64,000 nt of DNA, from the NCBI RefSeq assembly GCF_017573505.1, contig NZ_JAGEOJ010000032.1, positions 30,471-94,470 of the forward strand, given 5' to 3'. The DNA comes from Actinomadura barringtoniae. GTDB taxonomy: Bacteria; Actinomycetota; Actinomycetes; Streptosporangiales; Streptosporangiaceae. Position numbers and translations under genes: made by a program. The notes below the pieces were generated by a model. The model did no database searches. It was not told where the DNA came from and saw only the letters and a list, made by a program, of their open reading frames with translations. Every line of letters begins with the position of its first letter. The stretch's first letter is position 1. Positions 16,615-26,111 of this stretch are shown here, piece by piece.

Positions 16615-17238
16615 TCAGCCGGTCCGCGGGAAGCCGGAGATGCCGCGCCAGGCGAGCCTGGCGATGATCTTCTCGGCCGTGTCCTTCGGGATGGCGCGGT
16701 GCTGGGACAGCCAGTAGCGCGCGCTCACCTCGGCCATGCCGACCAGGCCCATGCCCAGCAGGTGGGCCTCGTCGTTCGGCGCGTTGGTGTCCTCGGCGAT
16801 CACCTGGGCGATCATCTCGGCGCACTGCTGGTTGGCGCGCTCCACGCGCGCCCGCACGGGGGCCACGTTCCGCAGGTCCGACTCGAAGACCAGCCGGTAG
16901 GCCTCGCCGTCGCCGGCCACGAAGTCGTAGAACGCCTGCATGCTCGCCTGTACCCGCAGCTTGTTGTCCGTGGTGGACTCCAGCGCGTCGCGCACGGCCT
17001 TGACGAGGGCCTCGGCGTGCTCGTCCAGCAGCGCCAGGTAAAGCTCCAGCTTGCCCGGGAAGTGCTGGTAGAGCACGGGCTTGCTGACGCCGGCGCGTTC
17101 GGCGATCTCGTCCATGGCAGCGGCGTGGTAGCCCTGGGCGACGAACACCTCTTGGGCCGCGCCGAGCAGCTGCTTGCGCCTGGCCAGTCGCGGCAGTCTC
17201 GTGCCACGGGGGCGGGCGTCCGGGGTCGCGGTCACCAC
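16615..17238 (-). CDS. TetR/AcrR-family transcriptional regulator
   Basis: 207 residues. The N-terminal HTH is clear at about residues 20-66: RKQLLGAAQEVFVAQGYHAAAMDEIAERAGVS then KPVLYQHFPGKLELY. The C-terminal ligand domain is helical and of the type found beside DUF3107. Two consecutive GTG codons begin the frame at 17238; either could be used. It probably regulates itself or nearby genes; no operator was identified. The operon ends at the hairpin 16553-16584. Confidence 0.9.
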   Translation of the reverse strand: MVTATPDARPRGTRLPRLARRKQLLGAAQEVFVAQGYHAAAMDEIAERAGVSKPVLYQHFPGKLELYLALLDEHAEALVKAVRDALESTTDNKLRVQASMQAFYDFVAGDGEAYRLVFESDLRNVAPVRARVERANQQCAEMIAQVIAEDTNAPNDEAHLLGMGLVGMAEVSARYWLSQHRAIPKDTAEKIIARLAWRGISGFPRTG

Positions 17239-17357
17239 ACTCTCCGATCACCGTTCAGTGCGGCGGTGGGGGTACCCGCCGCGGGGAATCAATCCCATCA
17301 TCCTACGCGCCGGTAACCTCGCTGGTCACTAACAAAGCACCAGGCGATGCGACTCGG

Positions 17358-17555
17358 TCAGCGATAATCGTCCTCATCCAGCCTCACCTGACGCGCGTTT
17401 TCGGCCACATCGGCCTCGTCCGCGTCGAACGGGATCTGCTGGGGCCACTCGGGACCCTCGTCCTCGCCCGCCGCGTCCGCCAGTTGCTCGGCCGCGTCCT
17501 CCTCGGGCGTCTCGATGCCCCTGAGATCCTCTTCCGGACCGCTCGTCTCGCTCAT
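17358..17555 (-). CDS. Small acidic conserved protein
   Basis: 65 residues, strongly acidic (Glu/Asp-rich) and ending RQVRLDEDDYR, a C-terminal signature seen in several small actinobacterial proteins. No transmembrane segment or cysteine. The ATG at 17555 is preceded by GGGGAGGAC at good spacing. It lies 25 bases downstream of the flavoprotein gene on the same strand, so the two are probably co-transcribed. Function unknown. Confidence 0.7.
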   Translation of the reverse strand: MSETSGPEEDLRGIETPEEDAAEQLADAAGEDEGPEWPQQIPFDADEADVAENARQVRLDEDDYR

Positions 17556-17580
17556 CGTGCGTCCTCCCCTCAGAGGCGCT

Positions 17581-18963
<1,383 letters not shown>

Positions 18964-19025
18964 CTGTTCTTCCCTCCGCACCGGTCGTGTCCCCGCACTC
19001 CATGGTGACGGAAAACGATGCCGGA

Positions 19026-19054
19026 GAGTGCCGATTCGAACACATACGGCACTC
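19026..19054 (-). terminator. Hairpin between NHEJ genes and flavoprotein gene
   Basis: GAGTGCCG (19026-19033) and CGGCACTC (19047-19054) form a perfect 8-bp stem just after the polymerase stop on the minus strand. No U-tract; assignment as terminator is tentative. Confidence 0.4.
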
Positions 19055-19071
19055 ATTCCCTGACAGGAGCG

Positions 19072-19971
19072 TCAGGGGAGGGGTTGCGGGCTGTCCAGGA
19101 TCGGTGCCAGAAGGTCACCGTGCTCGTCCACGCGGGCCAGCGTCTCGTCCGGGCCGAACCTCAGATCCGCCGGGCTCGCACAGGCCTCCACCTCGTCCCA
19201 GGTGACCGGCGTCGAGACGCCGGGGGACTCGGCGGCGCGCAGCGAGTACGGCGCGACGGTCGTCTTGGCCGGATTGTTCTGGCTCCAGTCGACGAAGACC
19301 TTCCCCTTGCGGAGCCTGCGCTCCATTCGGCTGACCACCAGGTCACCGTTCGAGCCCGCGAGCCGTTCGGCCGCCTCCTTGGCGTACTCCGACGTCCGGT
19401 CGCTCTCCTTGATCGGAACGTAGAGGTGCAGGCCCTTCTTGCCGCTGGTCTTGGGATAGGACTCCAGCCCGTCCTCGGCGAGCAGCTCGCGCAGCAGGAC
19501 CGCCACCCGGCAGGCCTCCACGACGCTCGCCGGGGCGCCCGGGTCCAGGTCGAAGACCATCAGGTCGGGGCTGTGGATGCCGCCGCGCGGCCCGACCTTC
19601 CACTGGGGGATGTGCAGTTCCAGCGCGGCCATGTTGGCGCACCACACCAGCGTCGGCAGGTCGTCGATCACGATGAAGTCGAGGTGGTCGCGACCGCTGG
19701 CACTGCCGGGCGTCGGGATCGTCTCCTTGCGGATCCAGTCAGGCGTGTGCCCGGGGGCGTTCTTCTCGAAGAACTTGGTCCCGTCCACGCCGTCGGGGTA
19801 GCGGATCCTGGTCGCCGGGCGGTTCTCCAGGTGCGGCAGCATCACCGGGGCGATCTTGACGTAGTAGTCGATGACCTCGCCCTTGGTGAACTCGGGATAG
19901 AGGTTCTTGTCGAGGTTGGAGAGCGTCAGCTCCCGGTCCTCGACCGTCACGCTCACCTTCTTGGGGCTCAC
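19072..19971 (-). CDS. ligD: LigD-type NHEJ polymerase/primase domain protein
   Basis: 299 residues, a stand-alone archaeo-eukaryotic primase-like polymerase homologous to the POL domain of LigD. It begins with the usual VTVEDRELTLSNLDKNLYPE and contains FFEKNAPGHTPDWI, then the metal-binding DLDP (residues about 141-144), TSGKKGLHLYVP and DWSQNNPAKTT. It fills gaps and adds nucleotides or ribonucleotides at broken ends during non-homologous end joining, in partnership with Ku and a ligase. Ligase and nuclease domains are not fused; a separate ligase gene lies upstream and Ku is divergent. Starts at GTG 19971 (SPKKVSV). Confidence 0.9.
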   Translation of the reverse strand: MSPKKVSVTVEDRELTLSNLDKNLYPEFTKGEVIDYYVKIAPVMLPHLENRPATRIRYPDGVDGTKFFEKNAPGHTPDWIRKETIPTPGSASGRDHLDFIVIDDLPTLVWCANMAALELHIPQWKVGPRGGIHSPDLMVFDLDPGAPASVVEACRVAVLLRELLAEDGLESYPKTSGKKGLHLYVPIKESDRTSEYAKEAAERLAGSNGDLVVSRMERRLRKGKVFVDWSQNNPAKTTVAPYSLRAAESPGVSTPVTWDEVEACASPADLRFGPDETLARVDEHGDLLAPILDSPQPLP

Positions 19972-19982
19972 CGAGCCACCCC

Positions 19983-20076
19983 CCTGGTCATGGCTCCTCG
20001 CTCCTGGTCATGGCTCCTCGCTCACCTGTTCATGGCCCCTCGTTCAGGCGTCACCGGTCGTTCAGGCGTCACCGGT
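19983..20076. repeat. Two short tandem repeat sets in the NHEJ gene gap
   Basis: CCTGGTCATGGCTCCTCGCT occurs exactly at 19983-20002 and 20003-20022, with a diverged third copy at 20025-20044. An 18-bp unit CGTTCAGGCGTCACCGGT is exactly duplicated at 20041-20058 and 20059-20076; the second copy contains the ligase stop codon. Confidence 0.9.
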
Positions 20077-21036
20077 CACCTCGCGCGGGTCCTTGTCGTC
20101 GCGGAGGCCCCGCCAGGACGGGAAGCGCAGCCGCCCGTCCCTGGTCTCCACCGCGTAGGCCACGTCCCCGACCAGCCGAGGCTCGACCCACTGGGCGTCG
20201 CGCGAGAACTCGCGGGGCACCTCCTCGTCGTACGGGCTGGTGTCGCGGCGCAGCGGCCACAGCAACCGGTAGAGCTCGTCCAGGGCGCGGTCGGTGAAGC
20301 CCGTTCCGACGTGCCCGATGAAGACGAGCCGGCCCTTGGGGTCGTACTCGCCGAGCAACAGCGAGCCGACGCCGCCCTCGCGGCGGCCCTTGCCGGGTTT
20401 CCAGCCGCAGATGACGACTTCCCGGGTGAGGAAGTTCTTCACCTTGCGCCAGAAGTCGACGCGGCGGCCCGGGCGGTAGGGGGAGTCGAGCCGTTTGGCC
20501 ATGAGGCCTTCAAGCTCCTGCTCCCTGGTGAACTCGACGAGTTCGGCCACCTGCTCGGCGTCCCCCGCGTGCAGATACGGCGGCACCTCGACCGGACCGG
20601 ACGCGGCCAGTTCCAGGTCGTTGAGGAGTGCCCGCCGGTCCGCGTACGGGATATCGAACAGAAGGTGTCCATCTAGGAAAAGCAGGTCGAAAACGACGAA
20701 TCGAACCGGGACCTCCCGGATCAACCGCTGATCGGGATGCTGGACGTGCATGCGCCGCTGCAGGCGCTCGAAGCTCGGGCGCCCGTCCTCGAACGCCACC
20801 ACCTCGCCGTCCAGGATCACATCGTGATGGGGCAGCAGATCGGCGAGGCCGGACAGCTCTGGGTAGCGTCCGGCCAGGTCGTTGGTGCGGCGCCCGCTTG
20901 CCCGCACCCCGTCGGAGGAGACATAGGCGATGACGCGGACGCCGTCCCACTTGAGCTCCAGGCCCCAGCGTTCGGAGTCAGGGGGGAGGTCCCCGGAGTC
21001 GGCCATCATCGGCTCGACCGGCCACGGCATGGTCAT
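20062..21036 (-). CDS. ATP-dependent DNA ligase, LigD/LigC-type
   Basis: 324 residues. The adenylation motif is LELKWDGVRVIAYV, with the nucleotidyl-accepting Lys near residue 29; then DGEVVAFEDGRPSF (motif III region), FDLLFLDG, EGLMAKRLDSPYRPGRR (motif IV) and WRKVKN (motif V), followed by an OB-fold ending RDDKDPREVTGDA. It seals nicks and double-strand breaks using ATP. The length matches catalytic-core ligases acting with Ku. ATG 21036 is the upstream of two close methionines. It is followed on the same strand by the polymerase gene after a repeat-filled 90-bp gap. Confidence 0.9.
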   Translation of the reverse strand: MTMPWPVEPMMADSGDLPPDSERWGLELKWDGVRVIAYVSSDGVRASGRRTNDLAGRYPELSGLADLLPHHDVILDGEVVAFEDGRPSFERLQRRMHVQHPDQRLIREVPVRFVVFDLLFLDGHLLFDIPYADRRALLNDLELAASGPVEVPPYLHAGDAEQVAELVEFTREQELEGLMAKRLDSPYRPGRRVDFWRKVKNFLTREVVICGWKPGKGRREGGVGSLLLGEYDPKGRLVFIGHVGTGFTDRALDELYRLLWPLRRDTSPYDEEVPREFSRDAQWVEPRLVGDVAYAVETRDGRLRFPSWRGLRDDKDPREVTGDA

Positions 21037-21149
21037 AGACGCGTCATACCCTGACCCCGCTCCAAGGAAAAGGATCTACGGCCTGATCTGGCACAAATCG
21101 AACGAGATGGCGATGCTAAGGGGAAGATGCCTCTGGGTAGGGATAGATC

Positions 21150-22028
21150 ATGCGAAGTATCTGGAAGGGCGCGATCTCCTTCGGGCTGGTCACGATACCG
21201 GTGAAGGTCTATTCGGCGACCGAGCAGCGGGACGTCTCCTTTCACCAGGTGCACCGCAAGGACGCGGGACGGATCAAGTACAAGCGGGTCTGCACGGTCG
21301 ACGGCGAAGAGGTGCCGTACTCCGACATCGCCAAGGGCTATGAGCTGCCCGGCGGCGAGATCGTGGTGCTGACCGACGAGGACTTCGCCGACCTGCCGCT
21401 GTCGACCAGCCGGCGGATCGACGTGCTGGAGTTCGTCGAGGACGACCAGGTCGACCCGATCTACTTCGCCAAGTCCTACTACCTGGAGCCCGACGGGACC
21501 GGTTCCAAGCCGTACGTGCTGCTGCGCGAGGCCCTGGAGCAGTCCGGCCAGGTCGCGATCGTGAAGGTGGCGCTGCGCCAGCGCGAGTCGCTGGCGACCC
21601 TGCGCGTACGGAACGGGATCTTCGTTCTGGAGACCATGCTGTGGCCGGACGAGATCCGCGAGCCGGACTTCCCCTTTCTCGAAGAGGACATCGAGATCCG
21701 CAAGCAGGAGCTCGCCATGGCCACCTCGCTGATCGAGTCCATGGAGGGCGAGTTCGACCCGTCCCAGTACAAGGACGCCTACCGCGAGGCTCTCCAGGCC
21801 GTGATCGACGCCAAGATCGAGGGCAAGGAGGTCGCCAAGCCCGAGGCCGAGGAGGGCGAGGAGCCCGCCGCCGACCTGCTCAGCGCGCTGCGCGCCAGCG
21901 TCGAGGCCGCCAAGAAGAGCCGCGGCGAGAAGAAGCCCGCCGCCAAGAAGACCGCCGCGAAGAAGGCGCCCGCCAAGACCGCGGCCAAGAAGACGGCCGC
22001 CAAGCCCCGCACCCGCAAGTCCGCCTGA
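21150..22028 (+). CDS. ku: Ku, DNA end-binding protein for NHEJ
   Basis: 292 residues. It starts MRSIWKGAISFGLVTIPVKVYSAT, the hallmark of bacterial Ku, and contains the ring-forming beta-barrel core (FHQVHRKDAGRIKYKRVC, then GYELPGGEIVVLTDEDF) and the C-terminal LigD-interaction region (DPSQYKDAYREALQAVIDAK). The last 45 residues are a Lys/Ala-rich extension of repeated AKK and PAKK units, like the DNA-sliding tails of other actinobacterial Ku proteins. It binds broken ends and recruits the polymerase and ligase encoded divergently. A strong bidirectional terminator follows. Confidence 0.95.
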   Translation: MRSIWKGAISFGLVTIPVKVYSATEQRDVSFHQVHRKDAGRIKYKRVCTVDGEEVPYSDIAKGYELPGGEIVVLTDEDFADLPLSTSRRIDVLEFVEDDQVDPIYFAKSYYLEPDGTGSKPYVLLREALEQSGQVAIVKVALRQRESLATLRVRNGIFVLETMLWPDEIREPDFPFLEEDIEIRKQELAMATSLIESMEGEFDPSQYKDAYREALQAVIDAKIEGKEVAKPEAEEGEEPAADLLSALRASVEAAKKSRGEKKPAAKKTAAKKAPAKTAAKKTAAKPRTRKSA

Positions 22029-22037
22029 CCCACTTCA

Positions 22038-22100
22038 CGCCGATCTTGCTCTGAGCGCCCTTACGGGCCGGTGGAAAGGGCGCTCAGAGCAAGATCGGCG
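22038..22100. terminator. Perfect 25-bp inverted repeat, bidirectional terminator
   Basis: Arms 22038-22062 and 22076-22100 are exact reverse complements (starting CGCCGATCTTGCTCTGAG) with a 13-base loop. The element lies between the convergent Ku and SGNH hydrolase genes. Confidence 0.9.
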
Positions 22101-22103
22101 CGG

Positions 22104-22871
22104 TTACGCGATCGGGGTGAGGGTGGGGCGTTTGGCGGTGACGGTGTCGCCCGACGAACGGCCGGTGAGGCGGCGGCCGATCCAGGGGGCGAAGTAGCCG
22201 CGCGCCCAGCGGGCGTTCCACAGCCTGCGTGCGCCCCGGCTGAGCTCGGGCAGCGGCTCCAGCTCCGGCTCGTGCCAGTCGTCGGCGGGCACGCCGAGCG
22301 CCTCCAGCATGGCCAGCGACACGCGCCGGTGGCCCTCCGGCCCCATGTGCAGGCGGTCGGGCAGCCACAGCCTGAAGTCGCGGAGCACCTCCATCTGCCA
22401 CTGCTCGACCACGTACGCGCCGTGCTTGGCCGCGATGAGCCGCAGATGGTCGTTGAACACCTGGAGGCGGCCCCGGGTCAGCCGGATCACCGGCACCAGG
22501 ACCGGGTCGGCGGAGGTGAACAGGACCACGTCCGCCCCGGCGGCGCGCATCCGCGCCACGGCCTCGTCCAGGCGGCCGGCCAGCCCGTCCACGTCCGCGC
22601 CCGGGCGCAGCATGTCGTTGCCGCCGCCCGACATCGACACCAGGTCGGGCCGCATGTCGAGCGCGGCGGGCAGCTGGTCGTCGATGATCGGGTCGAGCAG
22701 GCGCCCGCGGATCGCCAGGTTGGCGTAGGAGAAGCCGTCCGAGCGGGCGGCGAGCGCCTCGGCCGTACGGTCCGCCCAGCCGCGCCAGCCGCCGTCCGGG
22801 TACGGGTCGCCGAGACCCTCCGAGAACGAGTCGCCGATTGCCACGTATCGCTTCCACGCCATGGTGACCAT
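22104..22871 (-). CDS. SGNH/GDSL hydrolase
   Basis: 255 residues. Block I is YVAIGDSFSEG (catalytic Ser near residue 14), block III is SGGGNDML, and block V is DRLHMGPEGHRR (catalytic Asp and His near 190), so the SGNH set is present. Family members are esterases or lipases acting on small acyl esters. No signal peptide is evident. ATG 22871 (MVTMAWKRY) has a CAGG upstream; the inner ATG at 22862 is an alternative. The substrate is unknown. Confidence 0.88.
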   Translation of the reverse strand: MVTMAWKRYVAIGDSFSEGLGDPYPDGGWRGWADRTAEALAARSDGFSYANLAIRGRLLDPIIDDQLPAALDMRPDLVSMSGGGNDMLRPGADVDGLAGRLDEAVARMRAAGADVVLFTSADPVLVPVIRLTRGRLQVFNDHLRLIAAKHGAYVVEQWQMEVLRDFRLWLPDRLHMGPEGHRRVSLAMLEALGVPADDWHEPELEPLPELSRGARRLWNARWARGYFAPWIGRRLTGRSSGDTVTAKRPTLTPIA

Positions 22872-22978
22872 GCTAATGACCTGCCGGAACGCGGAGGCCA
22901 AGCGGGAGTGTGATCAAGACAACGGGAGCGGCGAAAGGGAGCGGGCAGGGGAGCGAGCGAAGGGAAGCAGGCGGGCGG

Positions 22979-23593
22979 TCAGGCGGCGGGCGTTCCGGGC
23001 TCGGGGAGCAGGGCTCTGACGGTCTTGCCGTGGCCGTGCGGCGCGATGCTGACGTTGGCGAAGCCGTTCACCACCGTCATTCCGAAACCGCCGTCGTCGC
23101 CCGGCGCACGCTGCAACGGGGGCTCGGGGGAGGCGTCGGTGACCTCGATCAGCAACTCGGGCTCCGCGCCGTACTCCGGGGTGACCAGGGCGAGCGTCAA
23201 GGTGATGGGCGGGGCGCCGTGGTTGACCGCGTTGGTCACCAGCTCCGACGTCACCGTGAGCGCGTCGTCCCGCCAGCGCTCCAGCTTCCACATGTCCAAG
23301 GCGTCGGCCACCGCGCGGCGGCCCGCCCGTACCGGCCAGGAGTTCTCGTCCAGCCGCCACGACACGCGCGGGGCCGCAGGCGCCGGAACGGGCCGGCCCA
23401 GCGCCTTCGCGACCAGGGCGGCGAGGTCGTCCAGCGTGGGCGACTGGATCAGGCGCAACGCCGGAAGGTCGCGCGGCGGCAGGGCCGACCAGAGGCCGGT
23501 CGAGCGGCCGCGCCAGAACGTCCAGTGCGGAAAGAGCCCGGTCAGCTCGTCAAGGGTCACCGATTGCTCGCGGATGGCCGGTCGCTCGGGCAT
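22979..23593 (-). CDS. RsbW-like histidine-kinase-fold ATP-binding protein
   Basis: 204 residues. The C-terminal 130 residues form a GHKL ATPase domain of anti-sigma type: LTVTSELVTNAVNHGAPP (N box, residues about 113-130), a VTDAS motif (G1-like, DxG partly degraded to DAS) and GGFGMTVVNGFA (G2-like). The N-terminal 75 residues are of a type often attached in actinomycete regulatory ATPases. Such proteins commonly accompany DUF397 and DUF5753-HTH proteins, which follow here on the same strand. A role binding or phosphorylating a regulatory partner is inferred. Confidence 0.8.
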   Translation of the reverse strand: MPERPAIREQSVTLDELTGLFPHWTFWRGRSTGLWSALPPRDLPALRLIQSPTLDDLAALVAKALGRPVPAPAAPRVSWRLDENSWPVRAGRRAVADALDMWKLERWRDDALTVTSELVTNAVNHGAPPITLTLALVTPEYGAEPELLIEVTDASPEPPLQRAPGDDGGFGMTVVNGFANVSIAPHGHGKTVRALLPEPGTPAA

Positions 23594-23620
23594 GGACCAT
23601 TCCTTTCGTCAGAGGTCCGG

Positions 23621-23694
23621 CCGCGGCGGCGCGGGTCCTCCGCACCGCGCCGCCGCGGGGCTCGTGCGGCCGCCCGCCCGTACGCGGGCGGCCG
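23621..23694. terminator. Two adjacent GC-rich hairpins
   Basis: CCGCGGCGGCGCGG (23621-23634) pairs with CCGCGCCGCCGCGG (23645-23658). CGGCCGCCCGC (23667-23677) pairs with GCGGGCGGCCG (23684-23694). They lie upstream of the ATPase start; transcription termination or leader structure are both possible. Confidence 0.5.
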
Positions 23695-23891
23695 TGATGC
23701 GCCCGAGTGGGAGGGCACGGGCATCTGGCGCTGAGAAACTGGTCACGATCACAGGGGCTGGTGCCGATTCAGGTTCAGTTCGAATCGGCACACAGTGCAG
23801 CCCTGGAAATTGCGCTTAGTCTCTCCCGCGCGGTGCTAGATCACAAGGACTTTCCGTGACTTGACGCTTACTCTGACGACATCGGAGTGTA

Positions 23892-23933
23892 AAGAGGGCC
23901 GGGACCGTCCGATCGGCGGCCCCGGCCCGCTTT
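23892..23933 (-). terminator. Terminator of HTH-DUF397 operon
   Basis: An AAAG-GGGCCGGG left arm (from 23892) pairs with CCCGGCCC-CTTT, with minor mismatches, 20 bases past the DUF397 stop. On the minus strand it ends in a short U-rich run. Confidence 0.6.
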
Positions 23934-23952
23934 CAGGCCATCGAGTCGTTCG

Positions 23953-24153
23953 TCAGCGGCGGTCGTACGCCCCCTTCCGAGCGTCGCCCAGGAAGGCGGC
24001 CCACTCGGACGTGCTGAACTCCAGGTACGGACCGACCCGGTCCTTGGAATCGCGGACGGCGATGCCGTCCCCCGCGCCTGCCACCTCCACGCAGTTGCCG
24101 CTGCCGTCGCTGTGCCGCGACGTGCGCCATGCCGTGAACCTCTCGGAGATCAT
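23953..24153 (-). CDS. DUF397 family protein
   Basis: 66 residues with the typical DUF397 pattern: W(R)TSRHSDGSGNCVEVA, then VRDSKDRVGPYLEFSTSEWAAFL. These small proteins pair with DUF5753-HTH regulators in Streptomyces and relatives (the WhiJ-like systems that repress development). The start ATG 24153 overlaps the HTH stop codon by four bases (ATGA), so translation is coupled. Probably binds and antagonises or modifies the HTH partner (known for the class, inferred here). Confidence 0.9.
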   Translation of the reverse strand: MISERFTAWRTSRHSDGSGNCVEVAGAGDGIAVRDSKDRVGPYLEFSTSEWAAFLGDARKGAYDRR

Positions 24154-25028
24154 GGTTCCTCCGTGTCGTCGGGCAGCTCTTTGGCCGCCTTGGCGAGCAG
24201 TGCGGCGCTGTCCTCCTCTGACAAGGCAGCGTCGCGCAGCCGCCGGTACTGGTCTTCGTAGGGCATCACCTGGTCCGGCTCGGTCAGTACGAGGTCCGGA
24301 TCCACGGTCTCGATCGCGACGACCGTCGGGTCGCCCGGATCGGCGTAGGTGTAGATGGAAAAGGAGGCTCCGGGCACGGCGTACCCGGAGAACGGCGCGG
24401 CTATCGGCAGGACCCTGATGGAGATCCTTGGCGCTTCGGTCGCCCGTTCGGCCAGGTGAAGCAGCTGGGAACGGGTGACCACGGCCGGCGCCCCTGGGCG
24501 CCGTACCGCGAGCTCATCGATGATCACTTCATAACTGGGGCCGCCGGGCCGGCGCAGCATCCGCTGCCTCCCGGCCCGCCCGGCGACGATCCCCGCGATG
24601 TCCAGCCGGCCCGGGCGCAGCGTCAGGAGCGCCGTGACCGCGGCCTTGGTGTACTCGGGGGTCTGCAGCAGTCCGGGCAGGTAGGCCTGCTGGTACTCGC
24701 AGATCGTGACCGCTCCCGCCTCGAGGTTGGCGTAGAGCGCCTGCCGCTCGCCCATCGACTTCAGATCCGACTCCCACCAGCCCTTGGCCGCGGCCTCCTG
24801 CGCGATGGTGACGATCTGAGTCCAGCGATCCCCGTCGACCTCGAGCACGTCGAGGATCTTGATGATGTCGTTCTGGTCGGGGGCGATGTGCCCGTTCTCC
24901 AGCCGGCTGAGCTTGGTCCGCGCCTCCCCGATCCGGCGGGCGAGCTGCTCGTGGGTGAGCCCGGCCTCCTCGCGCAGCGCGCGGAGCTCGGTGGCCAGAC
25001 GGCGGCGGCGTACGTAAGGACTAATCAT
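24150..25028 (-). CDS. XRE-type HTH regulator with DUF5753 domain (WhiJ-like)
   Basis: 292 residues. The N-terminal XRE helix-turn-helix (residues about 8-65) reads LRALREEAGLTHEQLARRIG, then EARTKLSRLENGHI. The C-terminal DUF5753 domain (about 100-285) contains YQQAYLPGLLQTPEYT, a Tyr/Leu-rich segment conserved in WhiJ paralogues. Start ATG 25028 has GGGAG six bases upstream. Forms an operon with DUF397, and with the ATP-binding protein makes the three-component arrangement known from actinomycete developmental control. A candidate promoter is at 25086-25114. Confidence 0.92.
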   Translation of the reverse strand: MISPYVRRRRLATELRALREEAGLTHEQLARRIGEARTKLSRLENGHIAPDQNDIIKILDVLEVDGDRWTQIVTIAQEAAAKGWWESDLKSMGERQALYANLEAGAVTICEYQQAYLPGLLQTPEYTKAAVTALLTLRPGRLDIAGIVAGRAGRQRMLRRPGGPSYEVIIDELAVRRPGAPAVVTRSQLLHLAERATEAPRISIRVLPIAAPFSGYAVPGASFSIYTYADPGDPTVVAIETVDPDLVLTEPDQVMPYEDQYRRLRDAALSEEDSAALLAKAAKELPDDTEEP

Positions 25029-25085
25029 GCCGGTCTCCCGAACCAGGGCCGAGTGTGAACCGTGCAAGACCTGTGTGCGTGAGGA

Positions 25086-25114
25086 ATCGTACGCCGTGCA
25101 ACCGCGCTGCGTAA
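25086..25114 (-). promoter_or_regulatory. Candidate promoter of HTH-DUF397 operon
   Basis: On the minus strand, TTACGC (25114-25109), a 17-base spacer and TACGAT (25091-25086) lie about 57 bases before the HTH start. Fits a sigma-70-like promoter loosely. Confidence 0.35.
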
Positions 25115-25264
25115 CCGGAACCTGACAGATTTCGCATCGTGGGACGACCGGTGGAGGCCACTACTCCGTACGGCGGCACGGGGCGAGGGTTCCCTACCGC
25201 TCGCCCGGCGCCGCGTACGACGAGTGACCTCCCGGCGTCCGCCAGGCAACGTCACCGTCGCCGC

Positions 25265-25340
25265 CCGAACCTGGCGTCGTCCCGGGGCCTCAGCGCCGCT
25301 GTCCGAACGTGGCGTCGTCCCGGGGGCTCAGCGCCGCTGC
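25265..25340. repeat. 38-bp tandem duplication at a gene 3' end
   Basis: Bases 25265-25302 and 25303-25340 are copies with three or so differences, each starting CCGAACSTGGCGTCGTCCCG. The second copy includes the nucleotidyltransferase stop codon and its last codons. Confidence 0.9.
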
Positions 25341-26077
25341 GCGGGCTCGGCGTAGTGGGCGGCGCGGACGGCGTGGAGCCAGCGTTCGACCGTGTCCTCG
25401 TCCGGGCGCTCGGGCAGCGGCGTGCGGATCTCGTCGAAGCGCTGCTCGGCCGCCGCGAGGCGTTCGCGCGCCTCCTCGATGGCGCCGTCGGCGACGCGTT
25501 CGCCGAAGGCGCGCACGCCCTCGGGGTCGTCGAGCCGGATCGGCAGCCGGCCGGTGGCGTAGAGCTGCTCGCCCTGGGTCACCAGCCGCCACAGGTGGCG
25601 GGCGTGCTTGGCGGTCCGCTTGCGGGTGTCGGCGCTGAACGAGCCGTCGCCGCGGTTCTCCAGGCGCTTGAACTGGCTGACGGCGTAGCCGAGGTAGGCG
25701 TCGCGGACGCGGCCCGCGGACAGGAAAGCGGTGCGGATGGCGATGAGGTCGTCGCCCAGGGGCGTGCGGGTCTCGTACAGCTCGCCGGGCAGCCAGACCA
25801 GCTCGCTCGCGGTCGGGTTGCAGCTCATCGCGAGGTGCGCCCACTTGCCGGCCTCGTGGAACGTCACGTCCGGGTCGGTCGAGACCTTGCTGGCCTTCTT
25901 GCCGATCGGCGGGTGCAGGCCGTGGAACGCCACGGTGGGCGCGGCGTAGACGCCGAGCCGGTCGATGTCGGACTCGGGGGTGGCCAGGCCGTACGCGGTG
26001 GAGCCCACGATGCCCGCGAGCAGAACGTTGTCGACTTCCACATCCGCCTCCCGGGTGTCGAGGGTCTGGATCTCCAC
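25328..26077 (-). CDS. Polymerase-beta-superfamily nucleotidyltransferase
   Basis: 249 residues. The nucleotidyltransferase motif is AGIVGSTAYGLATPESDIDRLGVY (residues about 21-44): helix-turn motif GS plus the DID metal-binding aspartates. The rest is helical with an RRTAKHARHLWRL segment. It resembles RlaP/YcgL-type predicted nucleotidyltransferases, some of which are linked with RNA repair; the substrate is not known. Start ATG 26077 (MEIQTLDTREADVE). The 3' end lies within a 38-bp tandem duplication. Confidence 0.85.
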   Translation of the reverse strand: MEIQTLDTREADVEVDNVLLAGIVGSTAYGLATPESDIDRLGVYAAPTVAFHGLHPPIGKKASKVSTDPDVTFHEAGKWAHLAMSCNPTASELVWLPGELYETRTPLGDDLIAIRTAFLSAGRVRDAYLGYAVSQFKRLENRGDGSFSADTRKRTAKHARHLWRLVTQGEQLYATGRLPIRLDDPEGVRAFGERVADGAIEEARERLAAAEQRFDEIRTPLPERPDEDTVERWLHAVRAAHYAEPAQRR

Positions 26078-26111
26078 GGTGGCATGGCCTCTGGGTGGGG
26101 CGCGACCGGAT

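Larger units (their letters stand above)
23594..23952. other. Gene-free region rich in hairpins
   Basis: No supported gene. It contains the hairpins listed separately and a 10-bp inverted repeat GTGCCGATTC/GAATCGGCAC (23761-23770, 23782-23791). The relatively AT-rich part at 23850-23895 may include the promoter for the ATPase gene. Confidence 0.55.

Noticed and set aside
19033..19050. Possible SOS box upstream of the flavoprotein gene (TCGAAC then ACGGCA)
   Set aside because: Only one half-site matches the LexA consensus.
23609..23791. A 60-codon minus-strand frame between DUF397 and the ATPase gene
   Set aside because: It runs through two perfect hairpins and has no ribosome-binding site or recognisable sequence; more likely terminator DNA.
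19029..23791. Shared 14-mer GTGCCGATTCGAAC (19029-19042) and its reverse complement (23778-23791), resembling a tRNA T-loop or att core
   Set aside because: No tRNA fold can be drawn around either copy, no integrase is nearby, and a shared 14-mer is expected by chance in 64 kb.
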